This document shows, one piece after another, positions 1 to 8,047 of a DNA stretch of 42,500 nt. The stretch comes from Mucilaginibacter sp. (GTDB lineage: Bacteria; Bacteroidota; Bacteroidia; Sphingobacteriales; Sphingobacteriaceae). The first letter of the stretch is position 1. Every line of letters starts with the position of its first letter. The DNA is taken from contig NZ_JAQBOI010000033.1 of the NCBI RefSeq assembly GCF_028288105.1, positions 1 through 42,500 of the forward strand. Reading direction: 5' to 3'. The translations under genes and the position numbers were made by a program. The notes below the pieces were generated by a model, which was not told where the DNA came from, ran no database searches, and saw only the letters and a list, made by a program, of their open reading frames with translations.

Positions 1-1
1 C

Positions 2-115
2 GGTGCATCCGGCGTTAACCTTAAGGCCCAGGCAACCACAGCCTTTGGCTGGAAAGGCGAATGGGAAGGCCAGTTAAAGAAGGCTCAAAAAGATTTTCCG
101 GCAGTGAAATATTAA
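2..115 (+). CDS. C-terminal end of an unidentified protein (5' end outside window)
   Basis: The frame is open from the left edge to a TAA at 113-115 and gives a 37-residue tail (GASGVNLKAQ...DFPAVKY) of normal composition, with Trp-rich GWKGEWEGQ in the middle. Too little is present to name a family. The stretch directly downstream (146-771) is made of broken genes, so this tail could belong either to an intact neighbour or to another remnant. No function is proposed. Confidence 0.4.
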   Translation, partial: GASGVNLKAQATTAFGWKGEWEGQLKKAQKDFPAVKY

Positions 116-145
116 TTTCCTTAAACAGAACATAAAGCCATATTT

Positions 146-333
146 ATGAAAATATTTAATAAAATAACAGGCTTTGCCTTTTTAACAATCCTGTTGCCTT
201 TGTTTCTGAAAGCGTAGACGCAAAATTTTAAGCTCTCCGGCAAGATCGGCAAACTAAACAAGCCGGCTATGGTATACCTGGATTACATGGACAACGGCAA
301 AAACCACGAAGATTCTACCGAGTTGGTTGCAAG
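146..333 (+). pseudogene. Broken TlpA-like / DUF4369 protein, N-terminal remnant
   Basis: ATG at 146 opens a typical signal peptide (MKIFNKITGFAF... LFLKA). A TAG at 215-217 then stands where a CAG codon would give the usual A-Q signal-peptidase region; this looks like a simple C-to-T nonsense change. The frame continues after the stop as TQNFKLSGKIGKL, then YLDYMDNGKNHEDSTEL, which is the start of a DUF4369 domain found at the N-terminus of Bacteroidota TlpA-like thioredoxins. The similarity ends near 330, where the sequence passes without a gap into a SusC-like frame. The thioredoxin half is missing. Family identity is from recall of DUF4369 sequences; the nonsense codon and truncation are seen directly. 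Confidence 0.65.
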
Positions 334-771
334 CCCGTTATTTCCCTAACCACGCAAACAGCAGCTCAGCAACCCATCAATATGCCTAAATACCTGGATT
401 CTTTTAATGCCCTGACACTATTTAGGGAAGCATTGAACAATGACGGCCTTAACGCTAACCTTTACACAGATGAATACCTGAACAAGTTTCGCGACCGGAG
501 CAATCCTACTTACCAATATCTGTATCCGAATGTAGACTGAACCAAAGAGCTGATCAAGCCATCTTCTATGATGACACAGGGCAACCTTAACGTTAACGGA
601 GGTTCATCAACTGCCCGATACTTTGTATCGCTGGGTTATCTTAAGCAGGATGGTTTGTATAAATATGATGATCTAAATGCCTACAACATTAACGCGGTAA
701 TTTCATTAAATAATTTAAATTTCAAGTTAACTAAATCTCTAAGCCGATCTGTAAATTATTTATTTGAGTAA
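334..771 (+). pseudogene. Internal fragment of a SusC/RagA TonB-dependent transporter
   Basis: Frame 1 from about 334 reads PVISLTTQTA, QQPINMPKYLDSFNAL, then LYPNVD, and after a stop TKELIKPSS, GGSSTARYFVSLGYLKQDGLY. These are hallmarks of the plug/early barrel region of SusC-type outer-membrane glycan or peptide transporters. A TGA at 538-540 replaces the expected Trp codon of the NVDW-T-KE motif. The downstream part (568-771) is open but ends at a TAA after only 67 codons, in sequence that no longer looks like SusC. Neither the N-terminal carboxypeptidase-like and plug domains nor the remaining barrel is present, and no SusD follows. It is a dead fragment fused to the TlpA-like remnant before it. 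Confidence 0.7.
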
Positions 772-866
772 TGAAATTTCCATGGGAATATTTTTTCGCA
801 TAAAGAAATATAAGATGGTATATTCATATTCGTTTAATAATCATTTGCACACCTTTTAATTATTTT

Positions 867-1109
867 TTACGCATTATTTATTTGTGGAATCTCGAAATCT
901 TCCCGGTGAGAAAAAGATCGTCCATCATATTCCCAATCAAGCGTGAGCTTCCATTTTCCTTCATCACAATCACCAATAGGTATCTCCAACAAGTTATCTT
1001 TTGAGCTTTCTACTTTTATTCGCAGACATGAGCCGCAATTTTTGGCAATAGGTGATAGGACCACATTGCCTTTCACGGGATGATTGAAATTAAATCGGAT
1101 CGTTTTCAT
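867..1109 (-). CDS. Small stand-alone FixH-like domain protein (80 aa), function unknown
   Basis: The 80-residue product has no signal peptide and no membrane segment. Its C-terminal half (LEIPIGDCDEGKWKLTLDW, then a short -DFEI end) follows the same pattern as the C-terminus of the FixH protein encoded at 15264-15692 (IPLNRLTTGRWSIRIDW...QDLYI). I therefore read it as a detached, soluble version of the FixH periplasmic beta-domain, although here it would be cytoplasmic. Three Cys residues occur in the middle (NCGSC, GDC). The gene is preceded at the right distance by an Fnr-like box and a -7 element (1128-1170), which places it in the same predicted low-oxygen regulon as the cbb3 genes. The FixH relation is a by-eye match and needs a profile search. 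Confidence 0.6.
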   Translation of the reverse strand: MKTIRFNFNHPVKGNVVLSPIAKNCGSCLRIKVESSKDNLLEIPIGDCDEGKWKLTLDWEYDGRSFSHREDFEIPQINNA

Positions 1110-1127
1110 ATTGAAAGGATTTACAAT

Positions 1128-1170
1128 CTAATTTAAGCCGGTGCGATTGTTTAAAAAATGACTACCGTCA
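1128..1170 (-). promoter_or_regulatory. Fnr-like box and -7 element upstream of the 80-aa FixH-like gene
   Basis: A perfect palindrome TGACtaccGTCA lies at 1159-1170. Reading on the minus strand, TAAATTAG (1135-1128; one mismatch to TAnnTTTG) is centred 33 bp downstream of the palindrome centre, the class II-like spacing seen at four other sites here. The box centre is 55.5 bp from the ATG at 1109. Confidence 0.6.
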
Positions 1171-1253
1171 TATTCGGCTGATTTGCGCATTAAATAAGCT
1201 CAGTTTAAAAATGATCGTGCCCTGTAACTGGAGAGTTTTCTTACGGCTATAGA

Positions 1254-1991
1254 TCAGCGATTCCCACCCTTGTTTTGCCATTGATAATAGTAACGTTTGA
1301 GTTTGATCCGCAGCACATCGTAGACCAGCGTATAGAGTAGGACGGCGACCGGCGCCAGGAAGGCATGAAAGCCCAGGGAACGAAAAATATAAGCGCCACC
1401 GAGCGCGCCGCACATGAAAAAAAAGATAATAGCCAGGCGAAGCTTGATGCGCGATCTCAACAGTGGGTGGTCGTTGCGTGTTTTTTGTAGTAACTGTGCC
1501 AATTCTATACCCAGATCGGTAAATGTGCCGGTTAAATGAGTAGTACGTACAACGGAACCGGATACCAGGGACACCAACGCATTTTGAATACCCATCGCGA
1601 AAAGCAGGCTGCCTGCAAACAATTCCTTGCCCGCCAGGCTGCCATTATAGCGATGACCAAGTAAGGCGACCGCCAGTAAGATCGCGATTTCCGTGCCCAC
1701 CGGGATCACATAGGAATATTGCTGATTGCGACCGATACGGGAGACAAGCAGGCTCGAAGTAAACGCGCCAGCGAGGAACAGGAGCATCCATAAAGCGACC
1801 ACCCGTGCCGTTGCCCAGTCCTGGAAAGCTATCCGCTCAGCAAACAAGGCTGCATGTCCGGTCACGTTGGTGGTCAATACGGCAAAGCCCAGGAAACCCG
1901 CCGCATTGACAAAGCCCGCGGTAAACCCCAGCAGTGAAGCTAGCTTTACGTTGTGTATATAGGTCCGTTTTGTTCCCTGGTGCAGAAGCAT
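1254..1991 (-). CDS. DUF1275 (YoaK-type) membrane protein
   Basis: The 245-aa product begins KLASLLGFTAGFVNAAGFLGF, followed by LTTNVTGHAALFAE, the conserved N-terminal signature of DUF1275/YoaK proteins (first helix GFVDA/GFVNA, then TGN/TGH). About six or seven hydrophobic segments follow, with a basic C-terminus (RIKLKRYYYQWQNKGGNR). Length is normal for the family. Members are inner-membrane proteins of unknown transport function, so no substrate is proposed. It stands alone on the minus strand between the small FixH-like gene and the phosphoketolase genes. No Fnr-like box was found in front of it. Confidence 0.85.
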   Translation of the reverse strand: MLLHQGTKRTYIHNVKLASLLGFTAGFVNAAGFLGFAVLTTNVTGHAALFAERIAFQDWATARVVALWMLLFLAGAFTSSLLVSRIGRNQQYSYVIPVGTEIAILLAVALLGHRYNGSLAGKELFAGSLLFAMGIQNALVSLVSGSVVRTTHLTGTFTDLGIELAQLLQKTRNDHPLLRSRIKLRLAIIFFFMCGALGGAYIFRSLGFHAFLAPVAVLLYTLVYDVLRIKLKRYYYQWQNKGGNR

Positions 1992-2150
1992 GATTTAAAT
2001 GATATTTGAAATTACCAATTGGTGTATGGGGGGCGGTTTACAAGCCGCCGGCATTTCCAGGAGGTATCCTGTATGGTTTGTACACGAAGTGCTGATCAGA
2101 CAGCATTTGAATTTCCTCCTTTTGGATGTTTGCATCTACAAGGTTGATAT

Positions 2151-2444
2151 TCAGGGCTTCGTAATGATCCATCCGGTATTGCAGCAGTTCGGGTAGTCCT
2201 TCTTTCCCACGCTTAATAAGCCGACCGATATGAGCCGTGCCCCGGCTTTCGCTTTCTCCATGGCTTGCCCTATATCAGTAAATAACCGGAATAGTGAGGC
2301 ATCGGGTTGCAGGCGTAGCGCCCCTGCGGGTTTGGGCCCGCAGGATTTAAAGTTATTAATACTGATCTCCTTAATTTCCGTATCATTATTATTAACGCGG
2401 TAATAGTGATGATAAAACTGCTTTTTTATTTGTTCCATTTCCAA
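2151..2444 (-). CDS. Doubtful 97-aa reading frame after phosphoketolase
   Basis: An ATG at 2444 overlaps the last 19 bases of the phosphoketolase gene, and the frame continues for 97 codons. Composition is protein-like ([21 protein letters not shown] at the start), but I recognise no domain. The middle is crossed by a perfect 8-bp inverted repeat (2323-2330 with 2337-2344, loop TTTGGG), which is odd inside a gene and may instead be the operon's 3' hairpin. It could be a real small gene co-transcribed with xfp-ackA, or chance. Confidence 0.3.
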   Translation of the reverse strand: MEMEQIKKQFYHHYYRVNNNDTEIKEISINNFKSCGPKPAGALRLQPDASLFRLFTDIGQAMEKAKAGARLISVGLLSVGKKDYPNCCNTGWIITKP

Positions 2445-4810
2445 TTGAGTATTTCGGGCATATCCTTACCGTTACTGTTGATGTAGTGCTTATGTTCGAT
2501 GAGTTTATCCTGCATGAGTTGTTTGAGGTAAACGCCTTTGCTACCGGTTTGCGGCAGCCGGTCAATGACATCCATCACCAGGTGAAAACGATCCATTTCG
2601 TTCAGCACCGTCATATCAAAAGATGTGGTGATGGTACCTTCTTCTTTGTAGCCCCGTACATGTATGCCCGTATTATTGTCCCGGTTATAGGTAAGGCGGT
2701 GAACCAGCCATGGGTAACCATGGAAGGCGAAGATCACCTGTTTGTCTGCAGTGAATAGTTCGTTATAGTCCTTATCATTCAGTCCGTGAGTATGTTCGGT
2801 GCTCTTTTGGAGCTTAAACAAATCCACAACATTAATAACCCTGATCTTTATTTCCGGTAGATGTTCTCGCAAAATGCTAACGGCCGCCAAAGTTTCCAGC
2901 GTCGGCACATCACCGCAGCAGGCCATCACTACGTCCGGTTCTGCATCCTGGTCGTTGCTAGCAAAGTCCCAGATGCCTATGCCGCGGGTACAATGCGCCA
3001 CCGCCTCATCCATGTTAAGCCATTGGGGCGCAGGGTGCTTGCCGGCTACAATTACGTTCACATAATGATAGCTGCGCAGGCAATGGTCCATCACAGACAA
3101 TAGGCAATTGGCATCAGGCGGGAGGTATACCCGCACAATGGTCGCTTTTTTATTGACCACATGATCTATAAAGCCGGGGTCCTGATGGGTAAATCCGTTG
3201 TGGTCCTGCCGCCAGACTGTAGAAGTAAGCAGGATATTCAGTGAAGCGATCCGTCTGCGCCAGGGTATTTCCGAAGTGGTTTTCAGCCATTTGGCGTGCT
3301 GGTTGAACATCGAGTCCACGATATGGATAAAAGCTTCATAACAGTTGAACAGGCCATGCCTGCCGGTCAGCAGGTAGCCTTCCAGCCAGCCTTCGCACTG
3401 GTGTTCGCTCAGCATTTCCATCACGCTGCCCTCAGCGGCGAGAAATTCATCATGTCCGGCGATGGGTGCGTCCCATTGGCGGTTAGTCGCTTCAAACACC
3501 GCGTCCAGTCGGTTAGATACTGTTTCATCCGGGCCAAAGATGCGGAAGTTGCGTTTTTCCCGGTTCTCTTTGATCACATCCCGCAGGAAGCGGCCGCTGA
3601 TATAAGTATCGCCTTCCCCATCCGCACCGGGCACCGGCACGGCTACAGCATACTCCCGGAAATCCGGCAGGCGCAGGTCGCGCAGTAAATCGCCGCCATT
3701 GGCATGCGGGTTGGCGCCCATGCGGCGTTCACCATTAGGTGCCAGGGCTTGCAATTCGGGAATTAATTTCCCTTGTTTATCAAACAGTTCTTCAGGTTTA
3801 TAGCTTTTCATCCAGCTTTCCAGCATTTGCAAATGCTCCGGCGGGGCAGAGGCTGAAACCGCCAGCGGGATCTGGTGCGCCCTGAAATTACCTTCGATCT
3901 TGTAGCCGTCCACTTCTTTTGGCCCGGTCCAGCCTTTGGGTGAACGCAGGACGATCATCGGCCAGTGCGGACGGCTTCCGTTTTGATGTCCGGCATCATA
4001 TTTCACCTGTTTGATCCGGTCCACAGCATAATCCAATGCTGCGGCCATATCGCGGTGCATCTGCTCCGGTTCATCCCCTTCAACAAAGATGGGGTTCCAG
4101 CCATAGCCACGGAACAGCTGTTCCAATTCTTCTTGGCTGATACGGGCCAGCACCGTAGGGTTAGAGATCTTATAGCCATTCAGATGTAGGATTGGTAGTA
4201 CGGTTCCGTCTGTTAGCGGATTCAAAAACTTATTGGAATGCCAGGCGGTAGCTAAAGGACCGGTTTCGGCCTCGCCGTCGCCCACTACACAAGCCACAAT
4301 AAGATCGGGGTTATCCATTACCGCACCAAAAGAATGACTCAGCGAATAACCCAGTTCTCCTCCCTCGTGGATAGATCCCGGCGTTTGCGGCGAAGCATGG
4401 CTGGAAATACCACCGGGATAAGAAAACTGAGTGAACAGTCTTTTCAGGCCTTCCTCGTCTTGTGTAATATTGGGATAAACTTCGGTATAGGTACCCTCTA
4501 AATAAGTCCCCGCTACGACCGCTGGTCCGCCATGGCCCGGCCCGGAAACATAGATCATGTTCAGGTCATACTGTTTGATGATCCGGTTTAGATGCGTATA
4601 AATAAAGTTTTGCCCGGGCGTTGTGCCCCAGTGGCCCAGCAGCATGTTTTTTACATGTTCCAGCTTTAGCGGTTCTTTCAGCAAAGGGTTATGCCGCAAA
4701 TACAGTTGCCCTACAGACAGGTAATTGGCCGCTCGCCAGTAAGCATTTATCTTTTGTAGCGACTCGGGTGACAGCGTTTCGGCTGTGCTGTTGATCGGTT
4801 CTTTTTCCAT
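2426..4810 (-). CDS. xfp: Xylulose-5-phosphate/fructose-6-phosphate phosphoketolase
   Basis: This thiamine-diphosphate enzyme splits xylulose-5-P (and usually fructose-6-P) with phosphate to acetyl-phosphate plus glyceraldehyde-3-P or erythrose-4-P. The product is about 794 aa, the normal length. Clear family blocks are [12 protein letters not shown] with [11 protein letters not shown] near the N-terminus, [14 protein letters not shown] around residue 90, [27 protein letters not shown] around 140-165, and the ThDP/Mg motif [19 protein letters not shown]. The C-terminal half has [27 protein letters not shown]. The frame can be read from a GTG at 4813 that overlaps the ackA stop, but ATG at 4810, two bases after that TAG, is the likelier start. 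It is co-transcribed with ackA, giving a two-step route from pentose phosphate to acetate and ATP. Confidence 0.95.
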   Translation of the reverse strand: MEKEPINSTAETLSPESLQKINAYWRAANYLSVGQLYLRHNPLLKEPLKLEHVKNMLLGHWGTTPGQNFIYTHLNRIIKQYDLNMIYVSGPGHGGPAVVAGTYLEGTYTEVYPNITQDEEGLKRLFTQFSYPGGISSHASPQTPGSIHEGGELGYSLSHSFGAVMDNPDLIVACVVGDGEAETGPLATAWHSNKFLNPLTDGTVLPILHLNGYKISNPTVLARISQEELEQLFRGYGWNPIFVEGDEPEQMHRDMAAALDYAVDRIKQVKYDAGHQNGSRPHWPMIVLRSPKGWTGPKEVDGYKIEGNFRAHQIPLAVSASAPPEHLQMLESWMKSYKPEELFDKQGKLIPELQALAPNGERRMGANPHANGGDLLRDLRLPDFREYAVAVPVPGADGEGDTYISGRFLRDVIKENREKRNFRIFGPDETVSNRLDAVFEATNRQWDAPIAGHDEFLAAEGSVMEMLSEHQCEGWLEGYLLTGRHGLFNCYEAFIHIVDSMFNQHAKWLKTTSEIPWRRRIASLNILLTSTVWRQDHNGFTHQDPGFIDHVVNKKATIVRVYLPPDANCLLSVMDHCLRSYHYVNVIVAGKHPAPQWLNMDEAVAHCTRGIGIWDFASNDQDAEPDVVMACCGDVPTLETLAAVSILREHLPEIKIRVINVVDLFKLQKSTEHTHGLNDKDYNELFTADKQVIFAFHGYPWLVHRLTYNRDNNTGIHVRGYKEEGTITTSFDMTVLNEMDRFHLVMDVIDRLPQTGSKGVYLKQLMQDKLIEHKHYINSNGKDMPEILNWKWNK

Positions 4811-4812
4811 CA

Positions 4813-5973
4813 CTATGTTTTAATTTTATCGTTTAAAAGTTCGGTGGTAAGCCTGGCTATCATAAATGCTTCATTAGTTGGGATTACACGCACCGCTACC
4901 CGGCTTTTGGGGTTTGTAAGGTCGATCCCCATAAATTCGAGGCCACTACAGATACGTTCCCGAATGATGGGCGAGTTTTCCCCGATACCGCCGGTGAAGA
5001 CCAACAGGTCCAGGCCGCCCATTGCCGTTGCAAGCGCCCCGATGAATTTTTTGGCTGCATAGCAAAAAACGGCAAGTGCTTCGGCTGCTTTCGGCTCCTT
5101 CGGTTCTGCTTGCAGCAGCTCCTGAATATCGCTTATGCCTGCTATGGCTTTTAAACCGGAGTTTTTGCTCAACAATTCGTCGAGTTGTGTAGCTGTCAGC
5201 TTGCCCTGTTTTAACAGGAATAACAAAACGCCGGGATCGAGATCGCCACTGCGGGTACCCATCACCAGGCCGCCGATCGGGCTGATGCCCATGGTGGTGT
5301 CTACGCTGATCCCATTTTTAACGGCCGCCATGCTGGCGCCATTACCCAAATGGGCAATAATGATCTTCTTTTTTGTAACCTTCGGGTCTTCCGCCGTCAA
5401 ATCTTGCAGGATATACTGATAAGACAAGCCGTGAAAGCCATATTTCATCAAACCCATAGCCTTATATTTTTCGGGTAAGGCGTAATACTTTGCGTAGGAG
5501 GGAATATCCTGATGAAAAGTGGTGTCAAAACAGGCTACTTGCGGTATTTTTGGGAAGGCCGCCTGAAAGATTTTGATCGCCATCAGTTCATTCGGCAAAT
5601 GGTTGGGTGCCAGGTAAGTAAACTGTGTCAATGTTTTTAGTAACTCGTCGGTAACCAGTTCCGGCTGCCGATGTTGAGGGCCGCCCTGCACCAGGCGATG
5701 CCCGATAGCTGAAATAAGAGGAGCCATGTTTTTATCTTTCAGCCACCTGATTATTTCATTTACGGCAACCTTCAAATCTTTAAAAGCTCCTGAACGGCTC
5801 TCTATAATTTCACGCTGATCGTTTATGATCTCCAGTTTTCCTGTACCGCTGCCAATCGGACTAATAACACCCGACCATTTCTGTATTAAGGTTTCACCAT
5901 CGTACAGGCTGAACTTTAGACTTGAAGAACCGTCATTGATCACTAAAACACCTGTGTTTAGCTGTTTTGTCAT
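4813..5973 (-). CDS. ackA: Acetate kinase
   Basis: Converts acetyl-phosphate plus ADP to acetate plus ATP. The 386-aa product has the N-terminal phosphate-binding signature [15 protein letters not shown] (the usual residue before GSSS is Ala or Cys; here Asp), the central [14 protein letters not shown] and [24 protein letters not shown] motifs, and [10 protein letters not shown] near the C-terminus. These are all ASKHA-fold landmarks. Its TAG stop at 4815-4813 is immediately followed by the phosphoketolase start, so the pair forms one operon and the acetyl-phosphate made by phosphoketolase is the obvious substrate. No phosphotransacetylase is in the window. No Fnr-like box is present in the 186-bp upstream gap. 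Confidence 0.95.
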   Translation of the reverse strand: MTKQLNTGVLVINDGSSSLKFSLYDGETLIQKWSGVISPIGSGTGKLEIINDQREIIESRSGAFKDLKVAVNEIIRWLKDKNMAPLISAIGHRLVQGGPQHRQPELVTDELLKTLTQFTYLAPNHLPNELMAIKIFQAAFPKIPQVACFDTTFHQDIPSYAKYYALPEKYKAMGLMKYGFHGLSYQYILQDLTAEDPKVTKKKIIIAHLGNGASMAAVKNGISVDTTMGISPIGGLVMGTRSGDLDPGVLLFLLKQGKLTATQLDELLSKNSGLKAIAGISDIQELLQAEPKEPKAAEALAVFCYAAKKFIGALATAMGGLDLLVFTGGIGENSPIIRERICSGLEFMGIDLTNPKSRVAVRVIPTNEAFMIARLTTELLNDKIKT

Positions 5974-6159
5974 TTGTTATCTGTTGGAAAGTAAAAACCG
6001 GGCAATAAGCTGATGCAAGGCCAGGACGGATAGATGGTTGTATAAATAACTGGCACCTATTAAGCGGTACCAGTTGTTAATAAAGGCCTGTTAAAGTAAG
6101 ACTTGAACAGGCGGATTGTTTTGATTGTTATTTTTAAGCAATTAAATCTATCAAATATG

Positions 6160-7929
6160 TCAATAAGCCTGCTTTAGTAACAACTCTTCAAAAGTCCGCA
6201 ATTGTTCTTTTGCATTATCTGGTAGTAGCTGCATCTCGTTAAAAAGTGTTTTATAATAATCGATACCATTTAACAATTGCTCCTTAAATTTCTGCAATTG
6301 CTTGCTTTTCTTCTCCGTTAAGTTGGCCAGGTTTTGCTGAACATCTTTTTGCAAGTAATCGATATAAAGTTCAAGTTCTTTTAAAAACATATGCGGGCGC
6401 GCTGCATTTTTTAATACATCCAGCTTGCCATAAATATGGCCCACCATTTCATCCAACGAAAAAGTCCTTCTAAAATAGGCCAGGTTTGGCCCGGGGCAAA
6501 TGGCCACGGCGGTATTCTCTTTAGGTTTGGCAATACCGTATTTTAAATACGCCGATGAGCAAAGACCTTCGCACAGACAAATTTTTTCGGTAATGGTATT
6601 AAACGCGGCCTGATGCTCGGCCTCGGGTAAACCTGAATTATCAAGTTGTTTTATTTTAAGGTTTTGATATTCTCTTGATGCTATACAAATAGGCTGATCA
6701 GTAAATTCAGTATTGCTGCAAAGAAATTTTTTGGTACAGGGGCTGCCCGGCCGCTTATTCTCGATGCGGCTGATTCTTTGCTGTTCGGAAGAACTGGGTT
6801 TGAAATTGTTGAATAAAATACCAAGCGGTGATGAGTTGCTTAAATAGTAATCGCTTTCGGTAGCTCCGGTTAACTTAACTAAGGTTTCATTATCTACGTT
6901 AGTGGCCTCGGGAACCAGCAAAAAGGGGCTACCCCAACCTGTAGCATCAACGTGGTAGTGGTCTCTTAGAAACGCGTTCTCATCGGCAGTGCCAATACCA
7001 CCCTGCACACTTATCTTTTGAACAGGTGCCTTGGTGGTAAACATCCCTTTTTGTATCAGGGCGCTGTCGTATAACCCGTATAGCTCATCAAGCATTTCAT
7101 CCCTGCGTGTCTTAAACTCTTCCAGAATTGGCCCAAGCAAAAAGCCTTCTGTAGCAAAGGCGTGCCCACCGCAGTTAAGGCCCGATTCTATCCTGAACTC
7201 GGACACCCAAAGCCCTTTCTTAGCCAAGAATTTAGCCTGTATAAATGCCGAACGAAAATCGCTTACCTTAAGAATTATCTTTTTTTCAAAACGTTCGTTA
7301 TCATAAGGGAAAAAATCAGGAAAATTTTCGAGATAGCTGTATAACCTGGGGTTCATACCTGCGGATAAGATCACCGAAGATTGCAGTTCGCTTGTCGCGA
7401 AGCCTCTTAAAGCAGCGAGAGCGTCTGTGTTTTCATCGCCGGTGTAGTCTCCTTCGGCGTTAAAGTTCATTTTATCCACTTTAGCCATAATATTTACATC
7501 GATGGACCCCTTTGTTATTTTGTTACGCAGAATAGACTGGAATAATCTCTTTTGCTCCCCGTCGGGAAATTCTTGCATTAAATCGTAGCCTTGTTTTAGC
7601 TGCGAAGTTTCTGGCAACAGTTCAAAGTAACGGCAGAGGTCAGATCCGTCAGCAAATGGTTGTTCTTTTAGGTTTTCAAATTGTCGCTCAACCAGTTTTT
7701 TTACCAGGTTTAAATACGCAGTAATTCGTTTTGCACGGTAATCGTTTTCTGTCTTTTTAATAGGCATAAATGCCTCTTCGTTTTCATAGCAATGGTATTC
7801 GCGCATGCGCTCTATCAGTTCATCATCAACAACAGACATGACTGATGAGATCCCATAGCGCGCCACTTTGAGCGGTGTATCAATAGAAAAACCTAAACCT
7901 AAAACTGGGATATGAAATGTATGGCTCAT
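6160..7929 (-). CDS. Unknown 589-aa Cys-rich protein divergent from ccoI
   Basis: I do not recognise a named family. The frame can be extended to 7977, but ATG at 7929 (MSHTFHIPVLGLGFS) gives a natural start, followed by STDTPLKVARYGI-like text (IDTPLKVARYGISSVM) that recalls the first strand/helix of FMN-type TIM barrels. A glycine-rich block around residue 310 (KISVQGGIGTADENAFL, then ATGWGSPFLL) resembles the phosphate-binding end of nitronate-monooxygenase or glutamate-synthase-type barrels. The C-terminal third is Cys-rich: a C-x5-C-x10-C region (PCTKKFLC...ICIAS), ICLCEGLC, and AICPGPN, which could bind a metal or Fe-S cluster. The last 100 residues look helical/coiled. It shares a palindromic Fnr-like box with ccoI. 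A redox enzyme of low-oxygen growth is a guess; the position and promoter are what is solid. Confidence 0.7.
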   Translation of the reverse strand: MSHTFHIPVLGLGFSIDTPLKVARYGISSVMSVVDDELIERMREYHCYENEEAFMPIKKTENDYRAKRITAYLNLVKKLVERQFENLKEQPFADGSDLCRYFELLPETSQLKQGYDLMQEFPDGEQKRLFQSILRNKITKGSIDVNIMAKVDKMNFNAEGDYTGDENTDALAALRGFATSELQSSVILSAGMNPRLYSYLENFPDFFPYDNERFEKKIILKVSDFRSAFIQAKFLAKKGLWVSEFRIESGLNCGGHAFATEGFLLGPILEEFKTRRDEMLDELYGLYDSALIQKGMFTTKAPVQKISVQGGIGTADENAFLRDHYHVDATGWGSPFLLVPEATNVDNETLVKLTGATESDYYLSNSSPLGILFNNFKPSSSEQQRISRIENKRPGSPCTKKFLCSNTEFTDQPICIASREYQNLKIKQLDNSGLPEAEHQAAFNTITEKICLCEGLCSSAYLKYGIAKPKENTAVAICPGPNLAYFRRTFSLDEMVGHIYGKLDVLKNAARPHMFLKELELYIDYLQKDVQQNLANLTEKKSKQLQKFKEQLLNGIDYYKTLFNEMQLLPDNAKEQLRTFEELLLKQAY

Positions 7930-7933
7930 AGGC

Positions 7934-7976
7934 CAAAAGTAAACGAATGCCATACCGGTAAAATTGACCATCGTCA
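7934..7976 (-). promoter_or_regulatory. Fnr-like box and perfect -7 element for the 589-aa gene
   Basis: TGACcatcGTCA (7965-7976, within TTGAC-N4-GTCAC) is followed on the minus strand by TACTTTTG (7941-7934), an exact match to TAnnTTTG centred 33 bp from the box centre. With the -7 element ending only 5 bp before the ATG at 7929, the transcript would be leaderless or nearly so. The same palindrome also serves ccoI on the other side. Confidence 0.7.
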
Positions 7977-8029
7977 CATTTTAGCACAATCGTCATCATT
8001 ATTTATAAGAGTAAAAGCAAGCAGTTTTG
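7965..8029 (+). promoter_or_regulatory. Fnr-like box and -7 element for ccoI-ccoS
   Basis: The shared palindrome TGACcatcGTCA (7965-7976) reads rightward to CAGTTTTG (8022-8029), a one-mismatch -7 element whose centre is exactly 55 bp from the palindrome centre. The same 55-bp spacing recurs at ccoNO, the 114-aa gene and ldhA. The box centre is 77.5 bp from the ccoI ATG. Confidence 0.65.
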
Positions 8030-8047
8030 AAGTATTAATACCAACAA

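Noticed and set aside
1168..1413. 81-aa minus-strand open frame
   Set aside because: It lies almost wholly in another frame of the DUF1275 gene and has low-complexity Arg/Leu-rich composition.
1999..2196. 65-aa plus-strand open frame between the DUF1275 gene and phosphoketolase
   Set aside because: No recognisable domain, a poor start, and it overlaps the opposite-strand frame at 2151-2444.
2426..5973. Phosphoketolase/acetate kinase as a transferred island or member of the Fnr-like regulon
   Set aside because: G+C of a sampled stretch (about 57%) is only slightly above that of ccoNO (about 53%), there are no mobile genes, and no TGA-N6-TCA box is present in the upstream gap.
6086..6112. Hairpin GCCTGTT...AACAGGC as terminator of the 589-aa gene
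   Set aside because: The stem is only 7 bp with a 13-nt loop, and no U-run follows on the minus strand.
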